Position numbers and translations under genes: made by a program. The notes under the pieces were generated by a model. The model was given only the letters and a program-made list of their open reading frames with translations. It ran no database searches and was not told the DNA's origin. From Mycocentrospora acerina (Eukaryota > Ascomycota > Dothideomycetes > Pleosporales), in assembly GCA_022701365.1 (NCBI GenBank), contig JAKUHH010000303.1, forward strand, positions 124,001 to 188,000: a DNA stretch of 64,000 nt, read 5' to 3'. Of this stretch, positions 11,983-24,794 are shown one piece after another. Numbering within the stretch: position 1 is the first letter of the stretch; every line of letters starts with the position of its first letter.

Positions 11983-12764
11983 TCACCGTTGCGAACCAGA
12001 AATGAGCACCTTGTCCACGGCGGCAGTTGCTAATTTGGTCACGTCTTGCAGGCTGCCCTTGACATCGACAATCTCCACGTCCTTGAGTTGCTTGATCTCA
12101 GCATCATCAGGTTCTTCGAGTGCCTCGAACTGACTTTCGACCATGGCGTCTTTCATGTAGTGACCGGTTCGGGCGCGGACGCGAGCCAGAAGTGTTTCCT
12201 TGTCAGCGCGCAGGTAGACAAAGTGCACGTTGGCGTCTGGGTCCTCGTCGTACAACCTGGCAGTGCGGATGACGTCTCGGTATTTCTTTTTCAGTGCACT
12301 GCAGGTGACCACGACGCCCTTTTGTCCATGTTGCAATGATTTGAGTGCTTCGTCACGCAAAAGGATGAGCCAGTCCCAGCGGTCCATATCATCCAAAGGA
12401 ATGCCAGCCGCCATCTTGTCGACGTTGGCTTTAGGATGGAACTGCAAATGGTAAGTATTACACATTAAACCAGACTTGTGTGGTTACTTACATCATCGCC
12501 CTCGATGTAGTGGAAGTCGTAACGGTCAGCAAGAAGCTTGGCTACGGTACTCTTGCCACATCCTGCAGGCCCAGTAACAATGAGAATGTGGTGGCGGCTG
12601 GGGATGGTCATATTGGGTACTTTGACAGTGTTCAATGTCGATGACGAAAGAGATGGTGAGGGTGCAGATGACTCTGGCGGTGTGGGCGGTGTTGCATAAT
12701 ATATTGACGGCGTCAGGTGTGTTTGTTCGACTGCTTGCAACATCTTGATCTGCTTGCTGGACAA
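11983..12764 (-). CDS. Gluconokinase (thermoresistant GntK family)
   Basis: Cytosolic kinase that phosphorylates D-gluconate to 6-phosphogluconate, feeding the pentose phosphate pathway. Two exons; the intron at about 12443-12493 (GTAAGT...TTTGCAG) joins YIEGDD to FHPKANVDKM, the family's conserved junction. The P-loop is GPAGCGKST, followed by the substrate region EGDDFHPKANVDKMAAGIPL, the DRWDWL motif, CSALKKKYRD and VYLRADKETLLARVRARTGHY. About 243 aa from the first Met. The usual family length is about 175-200 aa, so the true start may be the internal Met at 12743 or 12611; the extra N-terminus is Pro/Ser-rich. The C-terminus (VDKVLISGSQR) is intact. Confidence 0.9.
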
Positions 12765-13917
12765 ACAGTGGTGAGGCAGAAAGCTAGTGGAGAGTGATTG
12801 TAGTCAACGGTGCGAAGAGGTAGCTTTTGAACTTGGTCAAACACAAGATGAACAGCGAACCACTGGGGAGATAAATAGTGTTGAGAGGTCGGATGTAACC
12901 CAGGCAGAAGCACGCAGATGGTAGGCAATAACGGCAGCGTCAGTCGGAGCAGGGGCAGTGCCTTTTAAGGAGGTGGGCACCTGTCTGGAAATTCCACCCG
13001 CGCCGTAGCGCATGACGGCAGAGTGGGATCTTAGTTTAGTCCGAGACTTAGGAGCCAAGGCTTGATGTCACAACAAAAGCATCGTGTGCGAATGAGCGAG
13101 TCGTGCGCAGGGGTTTTTCAACAAACTGGGGACAGAGCTGAGGCGGATGTAACAGTCTGCAAAGCGCGATTCTCTCCGCGCGCCCCTTTGGCAAGCGGAA
13201 GCAAGACCAAACTGGACAGCCCGAGAAAAACCTGGAGGTCGTCGGCGTTTGAAGTGCTAGACGGCCCCATAGCGCGTGGGATGGCGAGAGCCTGGAGGCG
13301 GATCTGCCAAGTCGCCTCTTCCCCGCATTTCGCAACCCCAGGCGCTTCAGGTACTAATGCAGCATGCATGGTGGACAGCAACCCAGCGCACACAACTGCG
13401 TGTGGCAGCACAAAGCCATACTATGACACGCAAATCATCGGGCGACGACTGGCGGCCAGCAAAGCGACCGCCGTGGCTGAAGATGTGTGGTTGATAATAG
13501 CGCGTGGGGGTCTGGGCGTCCGAGCCCAGAAGCGTGGTGCAAAAGCTTCGAAGAGTGGGGCCCAGAACAAAGCCGTTTCGACAGGAGCGCCCCAGCGATG
13601 ACCTGGCACGTCTGCTCGTGTGCATACTGCAGGCCAGCTCCGAGACTCCGAGTGCACACGAGCCCCGCTGTGACCGGACATGTCGGGATTTCGGGAGGCC
13701 AGCCATGGTGTGCTGGTGTGCTGGTGTGCCGGCTGGCATGGTGCAGCCCAGGGCTTGTAGGGATGATGCAATGGCGTTCTTGGGGTACATTGTCACGTGA
13801 TGATGATGGTCGGTGCGTCGTGACATCGCTCCTCCGCTGACAGCAGCTGCGTCCAGGAACGCGCCTTGGACTTTTGTGCTGGAAGCAGACCAGGATAGCT
13901 CCGCAACGCACCCCACC
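12765..13917. promoter_or_regulatory. Divergent intergenic region, gluconokinase / vps26
   Basis: About 1.15 kb between two head-to-head genes. Overlapping long frames on both strands (for example around 13060-13600 and 13435-14200) have no recognisable domain and extend antisense into vps26, so I treat them as chance frames in GC-rich DNA. Promoters of both genes must lie here, but no specific element was identified. Confidence 0.5.
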
Positions 13918-15105
13918 ATGTCCTACTTCTTCTCCACTCCCGTCGATATCGACATTGTGCTCGAGGACCTCGACGACCGCTCTGCCGTCGACGTCAAGCT
14001 GGACAAGAGCCGCAAGGAGAAGGTGCCGTTGTATCTCGACGGCGAGTCGGTCAAGGGCCAGGTCACCGTCCGACCCAAGGATGGCAAGCGCCTGGAGCAC
14101 ACGGGCATCAAGGTCCAGTTCATAGGCACAATTGGTGCGCATTCCCCCTCCTGGCGGCTCCGCGACAGCTAGGCGGCAGCTTGCTGCAAGCGCCTCACTC
14201 CAGTGCACATGCTAATACCCGCCTCCAGAGATGTTCTTCGATCGCGGCAACCACCACGAATTCCTCTCCCTCGGCCAAGAGCTGGCCGCGCCTGGCGAGC
14301 TGCAGCACCCGCAAACCTTTGAATTCAACTTCAAGAACGTCGAGAAGCAGTACGAGTCGTACAACGGCATCAACGTCAAGCTGCGTTACTTTGTGCGCGT
14401 CACCGTCTCGCGCAGAATGGCAGATGTCGTTAGAGAAAAAGACCTCTGGGTCTACTCATACCGGATACCGCCCGAGACGAATAGCTCCATTAAGATGGAC
14501 GTGGGTATCGAGGACTGTCTGCACATTGAGTTCGAGTACTCAAAGTCAAAATACCACCTCAAGGATGTTATTGTGGGCAGGATATACTTCCTCCTCGTGC
14601 GGTTAAAGATCAAGCATATGGAGCTATCCATCATCCGGAGAGAAACAACTGGCGCAGCACCCAACCAGTACAACGAGAGCGAGACACTAGTCCGATTCGA
14701 GATCATGGACGGCTCGCCATCGCGAGGTATTCAATTTCAGGCAGTCTCCATTGCATAGCACTAACAATCACTTTAGGAGAAACGATTCCCATCCGGCTAT
14801 TCTTGGGCGGTTTCGATCTTACCCCCACTTTCCGAGAAGTCAACAAGAAGTATTCAACGCGCTACTACCTCAGCTTGGTCCTCATTGATGAAGGTACGTC
14901 ATCTCCACCAACCACAATCAGTTGTGCGCTTCCTGTCCATTGGCATTCAATACCAATATCCCCTACGTCGGTACACTATGGCCTAGTTAACAAGTTTCTA
15001 GATGCCCGACGATACTTCAAGCAATCCGAGATTGTCCTGTTTCGACAAGCACCAGAAGGATTGACTTTGGCCCAAGAACAGAACAAGTTAATGGCAGTGT
15101 CGTGA
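13918..15105 (+). CDS. VPS26: Retromer subunit Vps26 (Pep8)
   Basis: Arrestin-fold subunit of the Vps26-Vps29-Vps35 cargo-recognition trimer of retromer, acting on endosomes in retrieval of receptors to the Golgi. Four exons with introns at about 14133-14228, 14727-14777 and 14895-15000. Each junction restores conserved sequence: IGTIEMFFDRGNHHEF, PSRGETIPIRLFLGGF and IDEDARRYFKQSEI. Start MSYFFSTPVDIDIVLED matches the family N-terminus; total about 311 aa, near the usual 310-380. Conserved blocks include NVKLRYFVRVT, DLWVY and GGFDLTPT. The C-terminus is short, with no long disordered tail. Confidence 0.96.
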
Positions 15106-16650
15106 GGAGTATCAATAGACGTTATTTGATGGAGAGGCTTCTAACTGAAGGTCACGCCTATGACACCTTCCAGACGTCACCAAGTCGGAGGACCAGCCTC
15201 GCCTCGAGCCTTAACAGACGAACTTCTCGGAGGCCTGGACCGCGGTACTGGGACAGATGATCGTTTATAATAATTACCCCACAAACAGGAGCGTGTAGAT
15301 AACACATTAAAGTGTGCCAATTATAGTAATCCTCGCCCTCACCGGCTCGGCGAAAAAGGCAACCTTTTCCGAGACCCCCACGCTAACATCTTCCTTGTGG
15401 ACCCCAGTTTTTTTGACATCGTGTGCATCGGCTTCTTCGGCCCAGCGCGCTAATTCTTGTAGACCAAAAACCTGGTTTTCTCAGCTGACGAGTAAAGTTT
15501 ACAAGTCGAATTTCAGAGCCGTGTGTACATCTCATAATAACACTCCAAAGGCCTTTTTCTTGTAGTTTCACACACGTGCTGAAGTTGGTGATCAGTAGTT
15601 CTTACACACTTCAGTCAGATTGTTGCGTAGTACGGACATGGAACAATCAGCATCAGACGTAGTATCTTCCACTCGCTCAAAACATTGATGATGCTCGCTA
15701 CTAGCAGGTATTGCAACAGCAGTTGGAGCCGTCGAATTGTACCTATCGTTTCCGTCGCTTATTCGGGATGTTAGCTGTCAAACTTGAGCAATCGCTGAAC
15801 ATGGCCATCGCCAAGCATCGTGATGTTGTGAAATCAATCTCAACCATGCTATATTGAATCAAACGCCAAATCTCGATGCAGCAGCCGCAAAGGGCTCTTT
15901 GACATTCAACTGTCGTAATCCTTTTCCTCGACTCTTGGCTGGAGCAATACTGTGAACGATGAACTCCGCGGAAGAAGATGCCTTACGAAACCTCATAACA
16001 CAACAAAACACATGTATTTGACGGTGTTCTGGTTGACCGCTCAAGTCGAATTTTCGAAACTTGCCGACCATCGACAAAGCACTACAGTATTACCGAACCT
16101 AACGCGATATGATATAAAATGGTGATAAGATGTGGCTTAATGATAGGTACAGGATCATGAATATCGTCAATTTTCGCCACCAATGAATCAGGATGTGGAA
16201 TCTCCACGGGCATCCAAGTGGAACACAAAGCAGACTCTCTGCTGTGCTTGGTTGCGCTCATGCTGAGATTTTAAATGGTCCACAGAAACTGGTGGGAATC
16301 GGCAAAACGCTTACATGCCATGACATCACACATGGAATTTTGTTCACATTCCCATGTTTGAATCGCGATGAGAAGAATTCCATCTTCTCTAAAAGGATTG
16401 ATGCCTACCGATCAATTCGTAATCCCTCACGATTCATATCCTTCTCCAACGTCGATTGCGTCGGAATTATCAGCCTTAATTCTCAAGAATGCCGCAGTCA
16501 AACACCCCAGGCGGTACGATCACCCCAGAACCCAACCTACCAGACTCTGTCTCTATCCGTCAATAAGCCATCGATCATCCTGTTCCTACAAACTGACCCC
16601 CCTCCACAGAACAGAACAATGGCTCTCGTCTGCAGCGTGCCAGTCATTCT
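15106..16650. other. Intergenic region, no supported gene
   Basis: About 1.5 kb between vps26 and the aquaporin-like gene, both on the + strand. Only short unsupported frames occur. It contains the vps26 3' UTR and presumably the promoter of the downstream gene. Confidence 0.6.
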
Positions 16651-18512
16651 ATGGCCGGACCAAGTGCATCCAATGTCAGGCCAGGAAGGCCACAGCATCA
16701 TAGCACCGCAACCGGCTCCAGTATAGGCAGATTAACAACTACCCGCCTTGAACCTTCAAATGGCACACGTCCAGAGCCAGAACGCAATGCTTCAGTACAA
16801 AATCGAATGTCGCGAACAAACACCTCGCAAACAGGTACAACACAAGATTCAACTTCTAGAGCAGAGAAGAAGCAAGAGCAGTTCGTTGACATTGACAATG
16901 ATTATTTTGCGCTAAATCCATGGTATAACCAACAAAAAGACAAGCCTGTCTTTGGCTTGGCCTCTCCCCTCCCGCACACTCTACGCAAAGGAATGTGGTG
17001 GGGTAGAGGAGATCTGCGCAAATCATTATACAAAGTCGATGAAGAGCAGGACGATGATGGCATTGCCAGAAAAGACGGGTTAGACTTTGCGGAGAAGGCC
17101 CAGCATTCCCCAACAACACCAGGAGACTCACCAGGACTGAAAGAAGATTACTTTTCTGATCAAAACGCACAATCAGACGTAGATTCAAACTCGCAAGGTT
17201 CTCAAGGAACGATTGTAGGTGAACCTGGGCAAGACCCAGATCGTTTCCAAACTACCATCAATGGCCGTAGGGTCAATGTGAGGCGACTACCTACGGCTGA
17301 AGCAGATGAAGTTCTTGGCCATCACAACCAACAACAACAAAAACGTGGTCGAGAAGACGGGGGGCAAAACCGTGCACCTGTGAACGAGCACGGCTTGACC
17401 GACAACCAAGGCAGTGGCAATCAACGCGGTCAGTTTGGTATGCAGGATGGACTCCATCCACTCAAGGAGGTTGGCACAAACAACACATCAGAAACCCAGA
17501 AGGAAAAGCAGAAAGCGGAGAAGCAGGAGCAAAAGGCAGAGCAAGACTACTATAATCAATATCGCAACCCGATTGCCAGGTTGCGTGCTCAATATCCGCA
17601 AGCGCCCGCTGAATTTCTTGCTGTAAGCGTATCCAACGTTTGAAAAACGACCGACACTGACTATTGCACAGACGTTTGTCTATCTCTTTCTCGGCCTAAC
17701 TACCAATCTGTCTATTGCGACATCGAGTAATACAACCGGTAGCTTTGAGACACAAGCCTGGGGTTGGGGTTTCGCTGTCATGGTTGGTATCTACATATCT
17801 GGCGGCACCAGCGGTGCTCATCTCAGCCCATGTGTCTCGATCTGCCTCTCTGTATACCGCGGGTTTCCCTGGAAAATGGCCATCATATACATACTTGTAC
17901 AGATGCTAGCTGGGTTAGCTGCCGGCGCTTTAGCCTTTGCGTAAGCATCTTGCAATCTTTAACAAAACATAACTAATAGCTACCAGCTTATACCGCGACG
18001 CCATCTACGACATCGATCCTGGTCTTACCCTAGACATCACCGGCAAGGCATTGTTCCCCAAAGGTCCCGCTTTCTCAAACGTCACCGGCTTCTTCAATGA
18101 CTTCGTCTACATGGCTGTCTGGATCTGCATTGCCTTTGCGCTCGGAGACGACCAGAATTCGCCTCCAGGCCAAGGCATGACAGCTCTGATTTTTGGTTTC
18201 GCCGGCTACCTCACCATGGTAGCGCTGGGCTACAACACCGGCCTTGGAATATCTCCTGCGCGGGATCTCGGTCCCCGACTAATCGCTTTATGGGCGGGCT
18301 ACGATGATGCATTTACAGGCGCATATTGGGCATGGGGACCTTGGGGTGCGTCGATTAGCGGAGCGTTGTTTGGCGGGTTCATCTACGATCTTATGATATT
18401 TGTGGGAGGAGAGTCGCCAGTTAATTATCGCTGGCCGCAACCGGGGGACATCAAGTGGAAGATGAATGAGAAGAAGGAGCAGGCCAAGGATAAGATCCAA
18501 AGTATGGCTTGA
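16651..18512 (+). CDS. Aquaglyceroporin-like MIP-family channel with long N-terminus and altered NPA motifs
   Basis: Multipass channel of about 588 aa, related to fungal aquaglyceroporins of the Yfl054c/Fps1 type. Introns at about 17622-17670 and 17940-17986 restore EFLATFVYLFLG and ALAFALYRD. The first about 320 residues are hydrophilic and Gln/Asp/Lys-rich, with an RNPIARLRAQYPQAPAEFLA block just before helix 1. The pore half-helices are recognisable by context: GTSGAHLSPCVSI in loop B and NTGLGISPARDLGPR in loop E. In both, Asn of NPA is replaced by Ser (codons AGC and TCT), giving SPC and SPA. The Asp after SPAR is the glycerol-facilitator hallmark. Because the Asn pair normally orients water at the pore centre, selectivity or function may differ. 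All helices and the C-terminus are intact, so it is not an obvious pseudogene. Confidence 0.87.
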
Positions 18513-20803
18513 TTGGCTTTTGTGTCGATATTTCTACGATTTTTTTGCGTTTAAGTTTCATCATTATTATGCGAAGGCATTTACGATTCAATCTTCTATG
18601 AACATTATTGTGCCTCCTTTTTTGCGTGCTGTTATTATTTGCTTCTGTATTAGCTTCACTCCCCGCCGACTTTATGCCGCTCATCTTATTGAAGTATAAC
18701 TATATAGCAACTCCAAGAAGACAAGTGGAAATATAGTGCAAGATGGAGTGGTAAGCACCGCCTTGAAGGTTTTATCATCCTCCTCTGTTCTTCTGCTGCC
18801 GTAAGATACAAAATATCTCAAGTTCCTCGTGTCCTGCCTAGATGCACCGATGTTGCTCTGGCAAAGATTGTGCTCGTGGAACCGCTTCCGCCGGCTGGGC
18901 TATTTATTTCCCTCCTAACAACGGGTTTTCTTCGATTGGTGGTTATGTACACTTTTCCGTCTTGTTCCGCTGCAAAACCATCTACCTCTTGGGGTGGTGA
19001 GCTTTTCAGGTGAACTGTTCACAGTGTTTTATTCGTTCAAGGGCACTCGAGAGTAGATAATGTCAGGAGCGGCATCGCAAAGAAATCAATGGCATATTTA
19101 CGAATGCCTCGCTTTTGATTTGAAGGTACAATGCTCGCACTGTTTGGAGAATTGTTTAGAATCTTGGTGATTAGGTCCATACCCTCTCCTCCCTTGTTCC
19201 TCGCCTTTACTTTCTGGTCGCCCCATGTGCCAAGAGTGCCAATTATTGTACTAGATTAAGCGTCCAACCAGCAACGGTAAAAATCCTTTTCGTATTCCAC
19301 AATACCAGCCAGAGAGCTGAACTTTGGTGAGTTAAGGTTGTAGACGAGATTGAGAAAGCCCACATAAAGTTTGTTATTCTTTACGATGGAAATATCCGTC
19401 TAGGTGGCTGGCAAGCCACCACTAAACTGAGGAGCTAAATTCTCCTACCGACCCTTTCCAGAAACGATAGCTGTTGAGCAGGGGATGGAAAGTTTTGCTA
19501 CAAAGGGAAGGGATAGAGTGAGATTGAATATAAGATACACGTTTGATGTATCATAAAATGAGCTGATTTAAAGATGTTATATGGTGACGGGAAATTGTAC
19601 AACTCTGGTCAGTCGTGTCTCAGCTTTCGAGTACAACTACTGGAGGACTCAACTCTCTTTCTCCGAGTACTTTCCATCAAAGCTCTCCTTGCACCAATTA
19701 TCAGCTGCTATTCATGTATTCTATTGTGCTTAAGCAAAAATAATGCCCTTTTCTATGAGGTTGAAGCTTTAGAATCATGCCTTAGTAGTTTGTTACTCAT
19801 TGCACTCAAAACTACTGGGACGGAATTCCGTCCGTTTCTGTTACAGTGAAAAGGGCTTTGTTTGCTCGTATTCAAGATTTAGACATGCTTGAAGGGCAGA
19901 GAGTAGTGGGACATGGACAGATTACAGACAGATTCCTTCCAGCTTACGGAACATGACCCGATTTGAGAAGAACAAGCGGCTGAAGTCCTAACGGAACAGG
20001 CTCTGCGAATCATTAGGCCTCATAAGCTGTTGGTACTTCGCGACCGCAAACATTCACATATCCAGAAACTCCAAGTTCGATCCATCATCTGACCGACCTC
20101 GGAATAATTCTCGGTATCCCCTATAAGCTTTATATCACTCATTTTTGGATAGACAAAATTTAGGCTCATTATCAAAGAAAAGCCAAAGGATAGTTTCTCG
20201 GGAAGATTTGAATGATGAATCAATGCAACTTTGAGCATCACGGATTGCCTACTCGATTCAACCTCGTAAATGATGTTGATTCTCATCACTCTAGCAAAAT
20301 AAGAGCTGCCTAATTACTAGAGTTGTAGGATTATCTCTTGAATTGCTGCCACAGTTGGTTAATCAAGTGGAACTTATTCTCTAATATCTAAAGGTTTTGG
20401 AACAAGTATATCCTAGAGATGACTTGGAATGAGAGTATCTTAGTGATCATATCGTTGAAAATAATACTGTTTACGAAGTATGCCACTCTTATTTGTACTG
20501 TGTCAACTCACAAGGCGTGTAAAAACTAAAAGTCACTGAGTAGCGTCCCAGCGATTTGAACAATATAGGGTCATTCTTAAAGATCTACAAAGCAGATATA
20601 ATGCAACTCCATCATAGTCAATGAACAGGAGTTTCAAAACAAAAGCTGCAGCATTTATTCCGATTAATTCACAATTTCTGTGACTTACATTCTCGTGAAA
20701 GTGATCAGGTGACATCAAGCATTCACTCCATAAATTGGTAATATCAATATGGTTGTATCTTATACATTCTGTTATTGATAGAAACATCATACATTTACAG
20801 CAT
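18513..20803. other. Gene-poor, AT-richer 2.3-kb stretch
   Basis: No frame longer than about 100 codons and none with a recognisable domain. Base composition looks lower in GC than flanking genes, especially 19560-20560. No terminal repeats or transposase fragments were recognised by eye. It may be a decayed element or simply intergenic DNA between convergent genes. Confidence 0.55.
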
Positions 20804-22155
20804 CTATGAGCCATCAACCCGCCGCTTAGCAGGTGCAGCAATTATAACATCCGTTACCATATCTTTCCGCCTCTCTTGCGTCTCACTTGAGCATTGTCCA
20901 CTCTCTACTGAGTTCAGACTCTGCCCAGGTCTAAGTGACGCAACACTTGAGCTGGTCTCTCCGCGTGCAAGATCCCTCTCCGCATCCGCCGAGGAGAGCG
21001 TCAGCCAGTGTATAACTAGGATGTCCCAGAACACTGGTAATTATTAGATTTGAATTTTTGTTAATCGGAGAAATTCAAGTTTTGACGTACCGTCAACTAA
21101 ACAGATAGTCAAGCAAATCATGCCCAATTCCTCGCCTCTTGTGACAACGAATTGAATCATATTCCCGGCCATGGGAATCTCAATCAGCAAACTCCCAATG
21201 ATACTCTTCCATAATACTGTCTTGATGCCTTTCTGCACAGGGGTTTCGCTTCTCGATAAGTCGTTATTATTGCCGCCTTCTGCTGACGTATGACCAATGG
21301 CCGAAGGACGCAGCAGGTAGAAAAACACGCCTGTCAATACCAAGTCGGTGAAAATGTTGACGGCGATGATGGGGATGGAAGCTAAGCCTGTAATTCCAAA
21401 GTGGCACCGGACACGCATTTGTGTGACAGGGTGAGCGCCGCAGAATGCATTTAAACATACAGCTGTGTACATTGCGACAACCATAGCCATGCACACGAGG
21501 TAGATAGGGTCTTTCCTGCGGGGGTAGAAGGGCGCACGGACGACATGGATTCGTTCCACAAGGAAGGCATAGCTGTCGAAGTCGTCAGATTGTATGCTAA
21601 CATGTTGAAAACTTGAAAGAGATTTGTTTAAATACAATAGTAAAAGTAAGAGAACTTACATGGTGCACTTAATGCCAGAGTAAAATATCAAACACGTCCA
21701 CGTCCCAGCCAAACAAAGTCGGTAGTCGAGCAGTCCTTGGCCAGCGACTAAACTTGCTGCAGATATAGTGTATAGGATAACCGAGAAATATAGTATGGAT
21801 ACAAGTATTGCCACAGAATTTCGCCGTTTTACGCCTTCTTTCAGCTTTGTGTATCTGGAACCTAAGGATATCTGGTTTAGAGCTTGTACAGACGATGTGT
21901 AGACGGGCCAGTTCATAAAAGAATTCTGGGTTGAAATGGTAATAGCATGCACACACCTAACAATGCAGACATAATCATCATGACAACCAAAGACAAAACC
22001 GTAAAAATCGTTCTGCCAGATGCGGGCTCACCCATTGTAATTTGAGTCTTCTTCTCTTCTGCACGAGCCTTTGGCGCCCATGTCGCATCAAGCGGTGATG
22101 CTTGCGTCGCGAGGACGAGAGTGCTCGCCATCGAAACCCATCTCACATACTGCAT
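20804..22155 (-). CDS. Fungal multipass integral membrane protein, function unknown
   Basis: Four-exon gene of about 385 aa. Introns: about 21037-21091 (joins ICLTICLVD to VFWDILVIHWLTL), about 21597-21660 (joins SGIKCT to IQSDDFDSYAFLVERIHVVRAPF), and one near 21885-21958 whose acceptor is uncertain. It begins with a signal-like segment (MQYVRWVSMASTLVLATQAS), then about seven hydrophobic helices, including TIFTVLSLVVMMIMSALL, VAILVSILYFSVILYTISA, DPIYLVCMAMVVAMYTAV and IPIIAVNIFTDLVLTGVFFY. The C-terminal 60 residues are hydrophilic and probably cytosolic. The FLVERIHVVRAP block after a helix recurs, to my knowledge, in an uncharacterised fungal membrane-protein family. A receptor-like role is possible, but no signalling motif is visible. 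Confidence 0.7.
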
Positions 22156-22947
22156 TTTCACGAGCCAACCGCAAAGGGAAAACAACAATGATGGAGGAAG
22201 GCCGCAAGGTAAGTTCAGGAAGAAAAGAGGCGCAGAGTAAATCGTGGCTGGAAGACATGACAGTTGGCTCCGCTCACCGTCTTTAACGATCCCCCTGCGC
22301 CCGAAAATTTAGAGTACAGTACGGTATGACACGGCAAGACACTCCCGTTAGGCGCGAACGATCTATGCATGTATTGACATCTCGCTACGAAGATATCTGA
22401 CGAGCTCGCCTCACCGACCCCGAGTCCGTCGCATCAGGGCTTATCCTTTAAAGTTTGACGATCATGGCGCTACCAACGGCCAAGTCGCAGATCAGCCACC
22501 GCGTGATGCGGAGTAACCACCGCGTGGAGGATGTCATTGATTTGAGAAAGATCGACGCGATTCGAAACGATGGATGTGCTGCTATGGATGTACAATATGT
22601 AGCCACAGGTGTGGCGACAGAATTTTGTGAGAGTGTGACGAGGATACAAACATGTCGTTTGGGCTCGAGGACCGAGGTGTTTTGTTGCTTGGAAGGCTAA
22701 GCTAGACTCGGAAGTTTGGAAACCCGTGGAGATGACCTTTTACACGACTCAGTGATCGCTGTCATAGATCGGGCTGTAGAAATTGCGATTAGGATAGGTT
22801 TCCTGCTAATGAGATCGCGATCGTCTGATTTGGGCGAACGTTTCATGAGAACCAGTTCACTGTTCACACTCTAGACTCATGGTCAATTTCGCATGAACAA
22901 AACAATCGTTTGGAGACTTCGCTTGTACGAAAACTTTAGGCCTGCAC
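22156..22947. other. Intergenic region between two minus-strand genes
   Basis: About 790 bp holding the promoter of the membrane-protein gene and the 3' flank of the epoxide hydrolase gene. A + strand frame (22464-22700) has no similarity I recognise and no supporting context. Confidence 0.5.
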
Positions 22948-24224
22948 TCAATATCCATCCTTACCCGGAACCACGCCATAACAAGGTCCGTCCTTGTTGA
23001 ACATCTTTTGTAAATCCTTCACAATCGCATCTGGTCTTTCCCATGCTGCAAAATGACCTCCCTTGTCATTATCACTTTCGTAAACTAGAGGACCTGCACA
23101 TGATTAGTCAAATCCGATTTTCACCCTTCTGGTCACATACCCATTGTTTTTCCCCATATCCTTGGTACTACGCTCAGCTCTTTTGGAAAATGTGCAAGTC
23201 CTAACTTCACTTTATCAACCCATTGGCTTGCACGATCTCTATTTGGTATTTTCTCTGTCGGATTATGCTGTGCTTCATAGTAGATCCGTACATGTGCGTT
23301 TGGCCCTGCGGTACTGAACCAGTATATGCTCACCCACGTCAATATCTCATCATCTGACCAGGGATATCCATCCGTCCAATCGATCAGCTTCTCGTAGATC
23401 CAGGCGAGCAAGGCGACAGGACTGTCGGCGAAGGCGTACGAGATAGTTTGTGGTTTTGTGGATTGCAAGATGCGATATGCTTGACCTTGATCGATGAACC
23501 AGTCTGAGCGCTTGATACCACGTTGCTCAGCTTCCGTATACGGTGTTATGGCATGCTGGAGGGCAAGGGCGGGTTGAGAAGAGAAAGTGGGTGGTTGCGC
23601 GCGAATCATGTTTATATGGCTCGCCTGAACATTACCCGGGTAGAGAATGCCCATAATACGGGTTATGTAGAATCCCCAATCACCACCTTGGGTAACGTAT
23701 TGCGAGTATCCCAGGTCCTGCATCAAACGATGACATGTCTCCGCGTATTGAGATAGAGCAAATCCAGGTTTGGTTATACGCTGGCTGAATCCAAAGTTTG
23801 GCAAAGAAGGAGCTATGATGTGAAATGCGGGGCCGCCTTCTTTCTCGCCAGATTCAAGAAGTGGCAGCATCTTTGAAACTTCGACAAAGGAACCTGGCCA
23901 TCCATGACAAAACAGTAAAGGCACTGCGTTCGGGTTTGAGCTTCTCTTCCATACAAAATGTATATCAATAGCACCAAAACCCTCGACTTGAACTTTCTTT
24001 CGATAATTGGGCAGTTGATTTAGACTTGCTTCTGTTTTACGCCAGGAAAAATTTGTCTCCCAATGCTTTGCTAAACGCTTTACCTCAGACAGGGGTGAAC
24101 CGTAGGGCCATTGATCAGGTGTATCAAGTTCATCTGGGTAGTCTGCGTCAGATAGCTTTCTTTTCAGTTTGTCAATGGTGGAATCGGGGATAGCTATTGT
24201 ATATGGTTCGGGTGGAGTGGCCAT
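22948..24224 (-). CDS. Epoxide hydrolase (alpha/beta hydrolase with N-terminal EHN domain)
   Basis: Hydrates epoxides to vicinal diols; related to microsomal epoxide hydrolase. About 408 aa in two exons; the intron at about 23092-23141 (GTATGT...GTGCAG) joins KTMG to PLVYESDNDKGGHFAAWERP. The EHN region occupies about residues 5-115. HGWPGS (about 130) supplies the oxyanion/HGXP loop, GGDWG (about 200) contains the nucleophile Asp, and GGHFAAWERP carries the catalytic His. The C-terminus ends VVPGKDGY. It could act in detoxification or secondary metabolism; neighbours give no further clue. Start Met is in a MATPPEPY context with no in-frame alternative close by. Confidence 0.92.
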
Positions 24225-24794
24225 GGTTCTGCGAATGCTGAGAATCGTTCGAATAATCTTAAAGTCAGAAGGAGTGAAGAAGAGGGATGAATCGGAAGGA
24301 AGAGACGTTAGTACAATAGATAGATACAGAGACAGGGAAGTTATTTAATTATATCTAGAGGATGTAGCGGGTGCTGACGGTTACCCCTCATTCGCGTTTG
24401 AAAGCGACCGTTAGTTTCACTGACATCATCGGCTACATACCAATCGTTGGCAGCAACTAAGTAGCCTCCCAAGCAGGCTTCATAATCTGATTGATACTTT
24501 CTAAGCCTCAGAGAGTAAGGAGTTTAAGTTAAATCAGGTCTGCAATATCGGTGACCAGCACGTTCGAGTCGTCTTGAACGCACAAATGACCTTCAATAAT
24601 ATCGATTTATGAATGCAAAATGTCGAGATAATTAGAGTGTATAGCGATATTATCAAAATATCGGCATGATGCTCGATAAGTGACATTGGTGGAGTGAATC
24701 GCGAGGCACACGCGCTAGACCCTTTCGCGAACCAATCAACACGTCCATCTTACTTCACTTCTTGCAACAGCCATCCTCGCTGTTTTTCACCAGT
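24225..24794. promoter_or_regulatory. Divergent promoter region, epoxide hydrolase / F-box-XPA-like gene
   Basis: About 570 bp between head-to-head genes. No coding frame and no specific element recognised. Confidence 0.4.

Noticed and set aside
13062..14208. Long overlapping frames on both strands between gluconokinase and vps26
   Set aside because: They overlap one another and vps26 antisense, have low-complexity Arg/His/Ser/Thr composition and no domain; typical of GC-rich DNA.
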